Assembly (NCBI GenBank): GCA_036268615.1
Contig: DATATV010000051.1
Span: forward strand, 48,244-112,243
Origin: DATATV01 sp036268615
GTDB lineage: Bacteria > Actinomycetota > Actinomycetes > Mycobacteriales > Pseudonocardiaceae
Direction of reading: 5' to 3'
Length of the DNA stretch: 64,000 nucleotides
In this document: one piece after another, positions 50,785 through 59,861 of the stretch
Numbering within the stretch: the first letter of the stretch is position 1
How the letters are laid out: each line of letters begins with the position of its first letter
Notes under the pieces: generated by a model
What the model was told of the DNA's origin: nothing
The model's input: the letters and a program-made list of their open reading frames with translations, nothing else
Database searches by the model: none
Program-made: the position numbers and the translations under genes

Positions 50785-52380
50785 GTGCGACGATCAGCCG
50801 ACCTCCAGGCGGAGCGACCCGAGGAGCCAACCTGGTGGCGCGAAGCCATTTTCTACCAGGTCTACCTGCGCTCCTTCGCTGACCACGACGGTGATGGCAT
50901 CGGTGATCTGGCCGGCCTGCGGCACCGACTGGGTTACCTCGAACTGCTCGGCGTCGACGCGGTCTGGCTGACCCCGTTCTACTCGTCCCCGATGGCCGAA
51001 CTCGGCCAGGACATCACCGACCCGCGCGGCATCGCCCCGGAGTACGGCGACCTCACCGCGTTCGACGCCCTGGTCGACGAGGCGCGCGAGCACGGCATCC
51101 GCATCCTGGTCAGCCTGGTGCCCAACCACACCAGCGACGAGCACCCGTGGTTCCTGGCCGGGCTCTCCGCCGGGCCGGGCAGCCCGCAGCGCGGCCGCTA
51201 CGTCTTCCAGGACGGCCGCGGTTACGGCGGCACGGAGCCGCCGAACAACTGGACCAACGTCACCGGCGGGCCGGCCTGGACCCAGGTGCCCGACGGGCAG
51301 TGGTACCTGCACCTGCACAGCGCCACCCAGCCCGACCTGTCCTGGGGCCACCCGGACGTGCAGGCCGACCTGGAGGAGACCCTGCGGTTCTGGCTGGACC
51401 GCGGTGTGGACGGCTTCGGCATCGGCCTGGCGCACGGGCTGGCCAAGCCGGCCGGGCTACCGGACATGGACCCGCGACTGGCCCGCCGGCCGGAGTGGCT
51501 CCCGGTCGAGCCGGAGGACCCCCGGTTCGACGACGACACCGTGCACGACGTGCACCGGCTGATCCGCAAGGTGCTCGACGAGCGGCCCGGCCGGATCGCG
51601 GTCGGCGACATCCTGCTCGCCGACGACCGGCGCTACGCCCGCTACCTGCGGGCCGACGAGCTGCACATCGCCACCAACCCGCGGCTGCGGGTCACCGAGT
51701 TCGACGCGGACCTGACCCGGCTGGCCATCGAGCGCTCGCTCACCTCGGTCGCCTCGGTCGGCAAACTGCCCAGTTGGTCGCTGTCCGGCCCGGACCTGGT
51801 CCGGCACGTCAGCCGGTACGGCGGCGGCGACGTGGGCCAGGCGCGGGCCAGAGCGATGGCCCTGGTGCTGCTCGCGCTGCCCGGACCGGTCTTCCTCTAC
51901 AACGGCGAGGAACTCGGCCTGCCCAACGTGGAGCTGCCGGACTGGGCGCTGCGCGACCCGGTGTGGGAGCGCTCGGGGCGCACCGAGCGGGGCAAGGACA
52001 GCACCCGGATTCCGATGCCGTGGGAGGGCACCGAGCCGCCGTTCGGCTTCACCACCGGCCGGGACGGCTGGCTGCCGATGCCCTACGAGTGGAGCCCGCT
52101 CAGCGTCGAGGCGCAGTTGGAGGACTCCGGCTCGATGCTCTCGCTGTACCGGCACGCGCTGGAGCTGCGGCACTCGCATCCGGCGTTCCAGGGCGACGAG
52201 CTGGAGTGGTACGGCGCGCCGCCGGGCTGCTTCGCGTTCCGCCGCAAGGGCGGCCGGCTGATCTGCGCGCTGAACACCTCCGGCGCCCTGGTACCGCTGC
52301 CCGGTGGGGACGTGCTGGCCTCCAGCGCGCCGCTGCAGGACGGTCAGCTGCCGCCGGACACCTCCGTCTGGCTCTACTGA
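50785..52380 (+). CDS. GH13 alpha-glucosidase homologue with lost catalytic residues
   Basis: 531 residues aligned by motif to GH13 (Rv2471 aglA position): WWREAIFYQVYLRSFADHDG, WLTPFYSSPMAELG and VPNHTSDEHPWF are conserved. The active site is not. Conserved region II, normally GxDGFRxDxAHG, reads VDGFGIGLAHG (Arg to Gly212, nucleophile Asp to Gly214). Region III, normally VGE, reads AVGDILL (acid/base Glu to Asp275). Region IV, normally LSNHD, reads LSGPD (Asn335Gly, His336Pro, Asp337 kept). Region I DLVPNH is SLVPNH. Length and frame are intact, so it is probably a pseudoenzyme, for binding or regulation, and not a decayed gene. The start GTG/ATG region is clear. Confidence 0.85.
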   Translation: MRRSADLQAERPEEPTWWREAIFYQVYLRSFADHDGDGIGDLAGLRHRLGYLELLGVDAVWLTPFYSSPMAELGQDITDPRGIAPEYGDLTAFDALVDEAREHGIRILVSLVPNHTSDEHPWFLAGLSAGPGSPQRGRYVFQDGRGYGGTEPPNNWTNVTGGPAWTQVPDGQWYLHLHSATQPDLSWGHPDVQADLEETLRFWLDRGVDGFGIGLAHGLAKPAGLPDMDPRLARRPEWLPVEPEDPRFDDDTVHDVHRLIRKVLDERPGRIAVGDILLADDRRYARYLRADELHIATNPRLRVTEFDADLTRLAIERSLTSVASVGKLPSWSLSGPDLVRHVSRYGGGDVGQARARAMALVLLALPGPVFLYNGEELGLPNVELPDWALRDPVWERSGRTERGKDSTRIPMPWEGTEPPFGFTTGRDGWLPMPYEWSPLSVEAQLEDSGSMLSLYRHALELRHSHPAFQGDELEWYGAPPGCFAFRRKGGRLICALNTSGALVPLPGGDVLASSAPLQDGQLPPDTSVWLY

Positions 52381-52401
52381 CCTGGCGGCGCCGAGCGCCC
52401 G

Positions 52402-53076
52402 TCAGACGAGCAGCGGGAGCAGTGCGTGCCGGCGGCGCAGCACGGCGCCGTAGCGGGCGTCGATGCGCAGCCAGGCGTCGGTGGCGGTGACCCGCACGGT
52501 GCCGCCCAGCGGGTTGTCGTCGATCCCGTCCTCGGCCAGGAAACCCATTCCGGACAGGGCGAACAGGCACCGCATCGGCACCTTCACCTCCAGTCCGGAC
52601 CCGCTCACCGTGAGCACCGCCTGGTCCAGCAGCGAGGTCGGCGCGGCGCCGCGCGGCCCGGGGTTCTCCCGGGCCACCTGGATGCCCCGGTCGGCCAGTT
52701 CGCTGAGCACCTTGGTGGGCAGCTCGTCCACCAGCCGCCAGCCCTCCGCCGGCGGCAGCGCGCCCTGCCAGAACAGGTCCCGGGCCGGGCCGGGGTCCAG
52801 CCGTTCGCCGCCGACGATGGCCAGCGCGGCCAGCAACTCGTTGCCCGACACCGTGACGTCCCTCGGGTCGACCCGGCCGGTGACCGTCCGGGTGGCCAGC
52901 ACGTCGAACGGGGTGGGCACCCACGCGTCCACCAGGCCGTCGGCGGCCGGCGGAGAGCTGGGCGCGCGGCGGGTACGCAGCCGGACGACGGCCTGTTGGT
53001 CCAACCGGACCGAGCGGGCGACGAACGCGCCGAGGTCGTCGCGGTCGGCCGGGTCGGGCACGATCAGTTCAGGCAC
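52402..53076 (-). CDS. Conserved hypothetical protein (Rv2474c-like)
   Basis: 224 residues with RSVRLDQQAVVRLRT near the start, VPTPFDVLATRTVTGRVDP in the middle and FALSGMGFLAEDGIDDNPLG later. The position between aglA and the thioesterase matches Rv2474c in M. tuberculosis. Cytosolic, unknown function. Overlaps the thioesterase stop by 8 bp. Confidence 0.8.
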   Translation of the reverse strand: MPELIVPDPADRDDLGAFVARSVRLDQQAVVRLRTRRAPSSPPAADGLVDAWVPTPFDVLATRTVTGRVDPRDVTVSGNELLAALAIVGGERLDPGPARDLFWQGALPPAEGWRLVDELPTKVLSELADRGIQVARENPGPRGAAPTSLLDQAVLTVSGSGLEVKVPMRCLFALSGMGFLAEDGIDDNPLGGTVRVTATDAWLRIDARYGAVLRRRHALLPLLV

Positions 53077-53500
53077 TGTTTGTCGCCGCCCGGTATCCGG
53101 CGAGAAAATCTCGCTCCTGGTCGGTCAGCCTACGCAGCCGCTGGGCCTCGAAGTCGTAGGGCACCAACAGGGTCTGGGCCGTGGTCACCACCGCGTCCGA
53201 CTCATTTCGTCCACTGTGGACAGCGTAGTCAAGGGTGAACGACGCGGCCCGCAGGTCCCGGACGGACATCGCGATGCGCACCGACTTGCCATCGGCCACC
53301 AGTTGCGTGTGGTAGTCGACCGACAGCTTGGCCACCACCATCCCCCTGGCCAGCTCGTCGGCCCCCTGCCGGGTGGCCTCGACGAACAGCAGTTCGGTGC
53401 GGGCCTCCTCCAGCAGGGTCACGGTGTTCGCGTGATTCACATGCCCGTACGCGTCCATGTCCGACCAGCGTGGCCGTACCTCGGCGACAAAAACACCCAA
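53069..53500 (-). CDS. Hot-dog-fold acyl-CoA thioesterase (Rv2475c-like)
   Basis: 143 residues of the 4HBT-type fold: RWSDMDAYGHVNHANTVTLLEEAR contains the Asp and the central helix HVNHA, and VVAKLSVDYHTQLVADGKSV follows. Hydrolyses acyl-CoA; chain length unknown. TTG start about ten bases after GGAGGG. Leads a two-gene operon with the conserved hypothetical gene after it. Confidence 0.88.
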   Translation of the reverse strand: MGVFVAEVRPRWSDMDAYGHVNHANTVTLLEEARTELLFVEATRQGADELARGMVVAKLSVDYHTQLVADGKSVRIAMSVRDLRAASFTLDYAVHSGRNESDAVVTTAQTLLVPYDFEAQRLRRLTDQERDFLAGYRAATNSA

Positions 53501-53569
53501 GGCGCCCGCCCTCCAACTCTCCCGGTTCCGGCAACCTTAGCGGGCGATTACCGGGCCGTTATCGCTCCA

Positions 53570-54523
53570 TCACGGAAGGTCCAGCCGGCTGGTGTCGATC
53601 GCCACCCGCCGCGGGTCGGCCAGGTCGATCAGCACCGGCAGCCGGGTGCCGACCCCGGCGACCGCGGCCCGCCGTTCCGGGGTGTGACAGGGCACCCGGA
53701 GGACCACGCTGTGGGCACTGCCGTCGGCCCGGGTCACGTCCAGGGTCAGGTCCAGCAGGCTCGTTCCCGGCGGCTGGACCTGCATCGGGACCTCGTGCGC
53801 GGCCAGCACGACCGCGGTCCCCGGCTCGGTCCTGGTCTCCGCGGTCGGCGTGGCGAACCCACCCCCGAATCCACCTCCGAAGCCACTGCCGACGCCACCG
53901 CCGACGCCACTGCCGAACCCGCCGCCGAACGTCGCGCCGAAGCCGCCGCCCGCGCCACCGCCGAAGGAGCTCAGCAGCGCGTTGATCTGGTCGGACGACA
54001 TGGCGCCACCGCTCACCTCGACCTGCGGCGGGAAGGACTGCGTGGTGGCCCGGGACGGGTCGATCCCGGCCCGGCGCAGGGCATCGCCGATCGCCCCGGC
54101 GAGTTGGCCGCCCAGCGCGCCGGTGCCGGTGGTCGTCCAGGTCTGCTGCCAACCCGTTCCCGGGCCGGGCTGCTGACCCGTCTGCTGGGCCAGGTTGGCC
54201 ACCCGTTCGGCTTCCTGCCGGGCGCGGGCCCGCGCCTCCGCCTCGAAGTCGCGCTTGGCCACCCGGTCCCACTCGACCCGGAAGTTGGTCGGATCTGCAC
54301 GATCGACGGTGACCGGCAGCTCGCTGTTGCCGACCCAGCGGCCCTTGCTGTCCGCGCGGCACTCGGCCGGGGTGGGTGGCATGCCTTCGGCCATGATCAC
54401 TCCGACCAACCGCTGACGCAGGTCGCTGCTGTGCGGATGGGCGTCGTAGTTACCGGTCACACGGAACATGCCGGGCACCGGATCACTCATGTGTCCGGCC
54501 CGCCACCGGCCTCGCAGGCTCAT
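53570..54523 (-). CDS. Actinobacterial hypothetical with Gly-rich linker
   Basis: About 317 residues. It starts SLRGRWRAGHMSDPVPGMF with RVTGNYDAHP next and ELPVTVDRADPTNFRVEWDR, a pattern I recognise in actinomycete proteins of unknown role. A second copy of the same fold seems to lie at the C-terminus (AHEVPMQVQPPGTS; GTRLPVLIDLADPRRVAID). A Gly/Phe-rich tract (GFGGGFGGGF type, about 40 residues) joins them. ATG 54523 fits homologues better than 54490. No signal peptide. Confidence 0.72.
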   Translation of the reverse strand: MSLRGRWRAGHMSDPVPGMFRVTGNYDAHPHSSDLRQRLVGVIMAEGMPPTPAECRADSKGRWVGNSELPVTVDRADPTNFRVEWDRVAKRDFEAEARARARQEAERVANLAQQTGQQPGPGTGWQQTWTTTGTGALGGQLAGAIGDALRRAGIDPSRATTQSFPPQVEVSGGAMSSDQINALLSSFGGGAGGGFGATFGGGFGSGVGGGVGSGFGGGFGGGFATPTAETRTEPGTAVVLAAHEVPMQVQPPGTSLLDLTLDVTRADGSAHSVVLRVPCHTPERRAAVAGVGTRLPVLIDLADPRRVAIDTSRLDLP

Positions 54524-54694
54524 CCCCGAACTCTGCCATTTTGGCTGGCCACGCGTCCATGTCGGTATTTGTGCCGACGCGGCCGGCCGCAGGGGGCCGA
54601 GACCTCCTCGTCGATCTCGGTCGGCGCCGCACGACAAGGGGCGTGTCGGTGGTCCACCCACCGGCACGCCCCGTCGCACTGTCCGAGACACGGC

Positions 54695-57600
54695 CTAGCT
54701 GCGCACCATCGCCCGGATCTGCCGCACCGCCACCGACAGCGTCGGCAGGTCCAGCTTGCCGACCTTGTGAATCTGCGCCAGCGAGGCCCGCGCCCGGCCC
54801 AGCCGGGACGAGTTGGACTGCTCCCACTTGGCGATCTTGTCGTCCGCACTGTCGCCGGGATCACTGTGCCGCAACACGTCCAGCGTGATCGCCCGCAGCG
54901 AGGAGTACAGGTCGTCGCGCAGCGCCAGCCGGGCCAGCGCGTGCCAGCGGTTGCCCCGCTCCAGCGCGCTCACCGAGTTGAGCATCAGCTCCATGCCCAG
55001 GTGATCGGACAAGGCGAAGTACAGCTCGGCGGTCTCCAGGTGACTGCGCTCGGCACTCACCCCGGCGTCCCGCTCGGCCAGTTCGGCGATCTCCACGATG
55101 TCCATCAGCACGAACATGTCCAGCGCGGTGGCCACGCAGGTGGCCAGCTCGACCGGCACCCCGTGCCCGGTCAGCTCGGCGATCCGCTGGCGCACCTCGT
55201 CCTGCTCCAGCCCGCGCAGCAGGCTGGGCAGCTCGGGGGTGAGTTCCCGGACCGCGGCGGCGAACCGGCTCAGTTCTGCGCCGACGGCCAGCGGCTGCGG
55301 CCGGTTGGACAGCAGCCAACGGGACGCCCGGTCCAGCAGCCGCCGGGTCTCCAGCACCATGTCGTTGGCGACCTCGGTGCGCACGACGTTGTCCAGCGCC
55401 TCGATCTGCCGCCACAGCGCGGGCAGGTCGAACACCGTGCTGGCCACGACATAGGAGCGCACCGTGTCCGGCGCGCCCGCACTGAGCTCCTCCATCAGCC
55501 GGAACGCGTAGGACACCCCACCACCGTCGACCACCTCGTTGACCAACATGGTGGTGGTGATCTCCCGGCGCAGCGGGTGCGCCCCGATCGCGGCGCCGAA
55601 GCCCTCCCGCAGCTGGCTGGGGAAGTAGTCGGGCAGCCGCCGGGAGAACACCTCAAGGTCGGGCAGGTCGGTGGCGAGCACCGTCTCCTTGAGGGTCAGC
55701 TTGACGTGCGCGAGCAGGGTGGCCAGTTCCGGTGAGGTGAGGCCGTTGCCGGCCTTGTCCAGCGCGCGGAACTGGGCGTTGGTCGGCAGCGCCTCCAACT
55801 CCCGGTCCAGCCCGTGGTTGGCCTCCAGATCGGCGACGAGCCGGGCGTGCACGGTGAGCATCTCCGGCGCGTGCGTGCGGCCGACGCCCAGCACCACGTT
55901 CTGCGCGTAGTTGTCGGCCAGCACCAGCGCACCGACCTCGTCGGTCATCTCGACCAGCAACTCGTTGCGCCGGGCCGGTTCCAGGTGCCCCTCGGTGACC
56001 AGGTGATCCAGCAGGATCTTGATGTTCACCTCGTGGTCGGAGCAGTCCACCCCGGCCGAGTTGTCCAGCGCGTCGGTGTTCACCTTGCCACCGGTGTGGT
56101 CCGGGCCGCCGCTGCGGGCGAACTCGATCCGGCCGCGCTGGGTCAGGCCGAGGTTGCCGCCCTCGCCGACCACCCGGACCCGCAGATCCGCGCCGTTCAC
56201 CCGGATCGCGTCGTTGGCCTTGTCGCCGACCTCGGCCTGCGTCTCACTCGACGCCTTCACGTAGGTGCCGATGCCGCCGTTCCACAGGAGATCGACCTCG
56301 GCCAGCAGGATCGCCCGCATCAGGTCGGCCGGCGCCAGCTTGGTCAGGTCCGCCGGCAGGTCGAGCGCCGCCCGCACCTGCGGGCTGACCGGCACCGACT
56401 TGGCCGAGCGGGGCCAGATCCCGCCACCGGCGCTGATCAGCGTGCGGTCGTAGTCGTCCCAGGAGGACCGGGGCAGCTCGAACAGGCGCTGCCGCTCGGT
56501 GAACGAGCGGGCCGCGTCCGGGTCGGGGTCCAGGAAGATGTGCCGGTGGTCGAACGCGGCCACCAACCGGATGTGTTGGGACAGCAGCATTCCGTTGCCG
56601 AAGACGTCCCCGCTCATGTCGCCGACACCGACCGCGGTGAACTCCTCGGCCTGGGTGTTGAGGTCCAGTTCGCGGAAGTGCCGCTGCACGCTCTCCCAGG
56701 CGCCCTTGGCGGTGATGCCCATCGCCTTGTGGTCGTAGCCGACCGAACCGCCGGAGGCGAACGCGTCACCCAGCCAGAAGCCGTACTGGCCGGCCACCTC
56801 GTTGGCGATGTCGGAGAAGGTCGCGGTGCCCTTGTCCGCGGCGACCACCAGGTAGGTGTCGTCGCCGTCGTAGCGGACCACGTCCCGGGCCGGCACGACC
56901 TTGCCGGCGTCGAGGTTGTCGGTCAGGTCGAGCAGGCCGGAGATGAACGTGCGATAGCAGGCGATGCCCTCGGTCAGCTGGGCCTCGCGATCCACCGCCG
57001 GATCACCGGTGACCGCGGGCGGGCGCTTGACCACGAAGCCGCCCTTCGCGCCGACCGGCACGATCACCGCGTTCTTCACCGCCTGCGCCTTGACCAGGCC
57101 GAGCACCTCGGTGCGGAAGTCCTCCCGACGGTCCGACCAGCGCAACCCGCCCCGGGCCACCGGCCCGAACCGCAGGTGCACGCCCTCGACCCGGGGTGAG
57201 TAGACGAAGATCTCGAACCGCGGCCGGGGCTCGGGCAGCTCCGGCACGGACCGCGAGTCCAGCTTCACCGCGAGGTAGGACTTGACCGCGCCGTCGGCAT
57301 CACGGACGTGGTAGTTGGTCCGCAGCGTCGCGTTCACCAGGTTGAGCAGGCTGCGCAGGATGCGGTCGGAGTCGAGGCTGGTCACCTCGTCGATCAGCTC
57401 GGTGATCTCGGTGGTCAGCAGGTCGGCGGCGGTGGCGCGGTCGGTCGCGGCCAGCGCCGGGTCGAACCGCACCTCGAAGAGCCGGACCAGCGTGGTGGCC
57501 ACGTCCGTGTGGCCGAGCACCGCGTCCTCGATGTAGTCCTGGCTGTAGGGCGTACCGGCCTGGCGCAGGTACTTGGCATAGGCGCGCAGGATCGCCGCCT

Positions 57601-59668
57601 GCCGCCAGTTCAGCCCGGCCCGCAGCACCAGCGCGTTGAACCGGTCCACCTCGGCGTCCCCGCGCCAGGCCGCGGCGAACGCGTCCTGGAACCGGGTGCG
57701 CAGCCCGACCAGGTCCTCGTCGGTGAGCTGGTCGAGCACCCCCGGCTCCACCCGTAGGCCGAAGTCGAAGACCCAGCACTCGGTGCCGTCCTCACGGGTG
57801 ACCTGGTAGGGCCGCTCGTCGACGACCTCGACGCCCATCCGTTGCAACACCGGCAGCACCTGGGACAGCGTGACCCGGCCGCCGGCCAGGTACAGCTTGA
57901 ACCGCCGCTCCCCCGGCTCGGCCCCCTCGGGCAGGTAGAACCGCACGTCCAGGGCACCGTGCCCGCCCAGCGCCTCCAGCCGGCGCAGGTCGGCCAGGCC
58001 CTCCTCGGCGGAGAAGTCCTCCTTGTAGGCCTCGGGGAACCCCGAGGAGTACCGCTGCCCCTGTTCGGTGGCGGTCTCCGAGGTCACCGCGAGCGGCCGG
58101 CCCTGCTCGACCTCGGCCCGCGACTCGGCGAGCACCGCGTCGACCATCAGGTCGTCCCAGCTGCGCACCGCTTCGGCCAGCCGCTGCTGGATGGGCCCGG
58201 GGTCGGCGTCGACCGGCGAGGCCGGGTCGGTGTGCACCATGAAGTGCACCCGGGCGACGGGGGTCTCCCCCACCCGGGCGGTGTACTCGATGGTGTTGCC
58301 GTTCAGCGCGGCCAGCAGGACTTCCTGCATGGCCAGCCGGGCGGTCGTGGTGTAGCGGTCCCGCGGCAGGTAGACCAGGCAGGAGAAGAACCGGCCGTAC
58401 GGGTCGCGACGCAGGAACAGCCGCACCCGACGCCGGTCGGCGAGCGCGAGCACGCCGGTCGCGGTGTCGTAGAGCGACTCGGCGTCGGTGGAGAACAGCT
58501 CGGGCCGCGGGTAGTTCTGGATGACCTCCAGCATCTTCTGCCCGGAGTACGACTCGATCGGGAAGCCCGCGTGGTGGATCACCTCGCGCACCCGACGCTC
58601 GATCACCGGAATGTCCAGCACGTCCTCGTGCATCGCCGCGCTGGTCAGCACGCCGAGAAAGCGGTGTTCGCCGGCGACGTCGCCGTGCTCGTCGAAGGTC
58701 TTCACGCCCACGTAGTACGGGTAGGCGGAGCGGTGCACGGTCGAGGGCGCGCTCGCCTCGGTGAGCACCAGCAGGGTTGGTGAGAGCGCGTGCGCGGCGG
58801 AGTCGGGGCCGGCGGTCAGGCTGCGCGCGGACAGGCTGTCCTGGCGGAGCACACCGAGACCGGAGGCGAGGATCGAGCGCAGCGCGGGCCCGTCGACGGT
58901 GGCCGGCACGGCCGGGTCGGTGACGAGTTCGTAGCGGCGGTAACCGAGGAAGGTGAAGTGGCCGTTCGCCAACCAGCGCAACAGGTTCGCGCCCTCCGCG
59001 ACCTCGTCGCCGGGCAGCGGCGGCGGGCCGGCCAGCAGGCTGTCGGCGAGGGTGCGGGCGGTCAGCGTCATCCGGTCGGTGTCCTCGACCACCTCGCGCA
59101 CGTCGTGCAGCACCGCGACCAGCCGGGGTTCCAGCTCCCGGGCCCGCTGCGGATCGGTGATGAGGTCGACCTCGATGCTCATCCACGACTCGACCAGCGC
59201 GCCGGCCGGCGGCGCCTCCGGGTCGGCGGTGGGCAGCACCTCGCGCAGCGCACCGGTGACGTCCCGGCGGACCACCACGATCGGGTGAACCACTCGCTGG
59301 ACGGTGACACCGCTGCGGGTCAGCTCGGCGACCACCGAGTCGACCAGGTAGGGCATGTCGTCGGTGACAACCTGGACGACCGTGGCCGGACACTCCCACG
59401 AGTCCTCGACCACGTTCGGGTTGATCACCCGCACGGCGGGCCGCCCGGCGATGCGCTTCTCCGCAAGCCGGCGGTTGGATCGGACCAGCCCGACCAGATT
59501 CGCCGGTTCGTCGTCGATGACCTCCTCCGGCGGGAGGTAGCGGTAGTAGAGCCGGATCAGCTCGGCGAGTTCGGGCGCCGCCTGCGCGGCCCGATCCACC
59601 AGCTCGTCACGGATCTGTTCCGGGTTCGTCGGCTTGTCGAGACGGGACGAACCATTCAGCACGGTCAT
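54695..59668 (-). CDS. gdh: NAD-dependent glutamate dehydrogenase, large (180-kDa) type
   Basis: 1657 residues, the length of the L_180 class. The catalytic part has RFGPVARGGLRWSDRREDFR, VIVPVGAKGGFVVKRPP with the active-site Lys, and VGVGDMSGDVFGNGMLLS. The N-terminal third carries regulatory ACT-like regions and the C-terminal third is helical. Oxidises glutamate to 2-oxoglutarate with NAD. ATG 59668 follows AGGATCG. Corresponds to Rv2476c. In mycobacteria this enzyme is inhibited by GarA; no garA is in the window. Confidence 0.96.
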   Translation of the reverse strand: MTVLNGSSRLDKPTNPEQIRDELVDRAAQAAPELAELIRLYYRYLPPEEVIDDEPANLVGLVRSNRRLAEKRIAGRPAVRVINPNVVEDSWECPATVVQVVTDDMPYLVDSVVAELTRSGVTVQRVVHPIVVVRRDVTGALREVLPTADPEAPPAGALVESWMSIEVDLITDPQRARELEPRLVAVLHDVREVVEDTDRMTLTARTLADSLLAGPPPLPGDEVAEGANLLRWLANGHFTFLGYRRYELVTDPAVPATVDGPALRSILASGLGVLRQDSLSARSLTAGPDSAAHALSPTLLVLTEASAPSTVHRSAYPYYVGVKTFDEHGDVAGEHRFLGVLTSAAMHEDVLDIPVIERRVREVIHHAGFPIESYSGQKMLEVIQNYPRPELFSTDAESLYDTATGVLALADRRRVRLFLRRDPYGRFFSCLVYLPRDRYTTTARLAMQEVLLAALNGNTIEYTARVGETPVARVHFMVHTDPASPVDADPGPIQQRLAEAVRSWDDLMVDAVLAESRAEVEQGRPLAVTSETATEQGQRYSSGFPEAYKEDFSAEEGLADLRRLEALGGHGALDVRFYLPEGAEPGERRFKLYLAGGRVTLSQVLPVLQRMGVEVVDERPYQVTREDGTECWVFDFGLRVEPGVLDQLTDEDLVGLRTRFQDAFAAAWRGDAEVDRFNALVLRAGLNWRQAAILRAYAKYLRQAGTPYSQDYIEDAVLGHTDVATTLVRLFEVRFDPALAATDRATAADLLTTEITELIDEVTSLDSDRILRSLLNLVNATLRTNYHVRDADGAVKSYLAVKLDSRSVPELPEPRPRFEIFVYSPRVEGVHLRFGPVARGGLRWSDRREDFRTEVLGLVKAQAVKNAVIVPVGAKGGFVVKRPPAVTGDPAVDREAQLTEGIACYRTFISGLLDLTDNLDAGKVVPARDVVRYDGDDTYLVVAADKGTATFSDIANEVAGQYGFWLGDAFASGGSVGYDHKAMGITAKGAWESVQRHFRELDLNTQAEEFTAVGVGDMSGDVFGNGMLLSQHIRLVAAFDHRHIFLDPDPDAARSFTERQRLFELPRSSWDDYDRTLISAGGGIWPRSAKSVPVSPQVRAALDLPADLTKLAPADLMRAILLAEVDLLWNGGIGTYVKASSETQAEVGDKANDAIRVNGADLRVRVVGEGGNLGLTQRGRIEFARSGGPDHTGGKVNTDALDNSAGVDCSDHEVNIKILLDHLVTEGHLEPARRNELLVEMTDEVGALVLADNYAQNVVLGVGRTHAPEMLTVHARLVADLEANHGLDRELEALPTNAQFRALDKAGNGLTSPELATLLAHVKLTLKETVLATDLPDLEVFSRRLPDYFPSQLREGFGAAIGAHPLRREITTTMLVNEVVDGGGVSYAFRLMEELSAGAPDTVRSYVVASTVFDLPALWRQIEALDNVVRTEVANDMVLETRRLLDRASRWLLSNRPQPLAVGAELSRFAAAVRELTPELPSLLRGLEQDEVRQRIAELTGHGVPVELATCVATALDMFVLMDIVEIAELAERDAGVSAERSHLETAELYFALSDHLGMELMLNSVSALERGNRWHALARLALRDDLYSSLRAITLDVLRHSDPGDSADDKIAKWEQSNSSRLGRARASLAQIHKVGKLDLPTLSVAVRQIRAMVRS

Positions 59669-59861
59669 CGATCCTGATCTGGACGATGACCCAGTCGAGG
59701 TCATTTTGGGCTAACTCCACGTTGACAGCACTTCGTCGGGCCGGACGAGCCTTCACCTTAGTTGGCCCTTGTTGTCGACCGGCCAGCAGCGGCGGTCCGC
59801 CCGATACGACCGTTCCACCCAGTCGAAACTACCCCGATCGGCGTAACAAGAACTCGTCCGT

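Noticed and set aside
52463..55735. Plus-strand 1090-codon open frame
   Set aside because: Antisense to the thioesterase, hypothetical and gdh genes; no recognisable motif.
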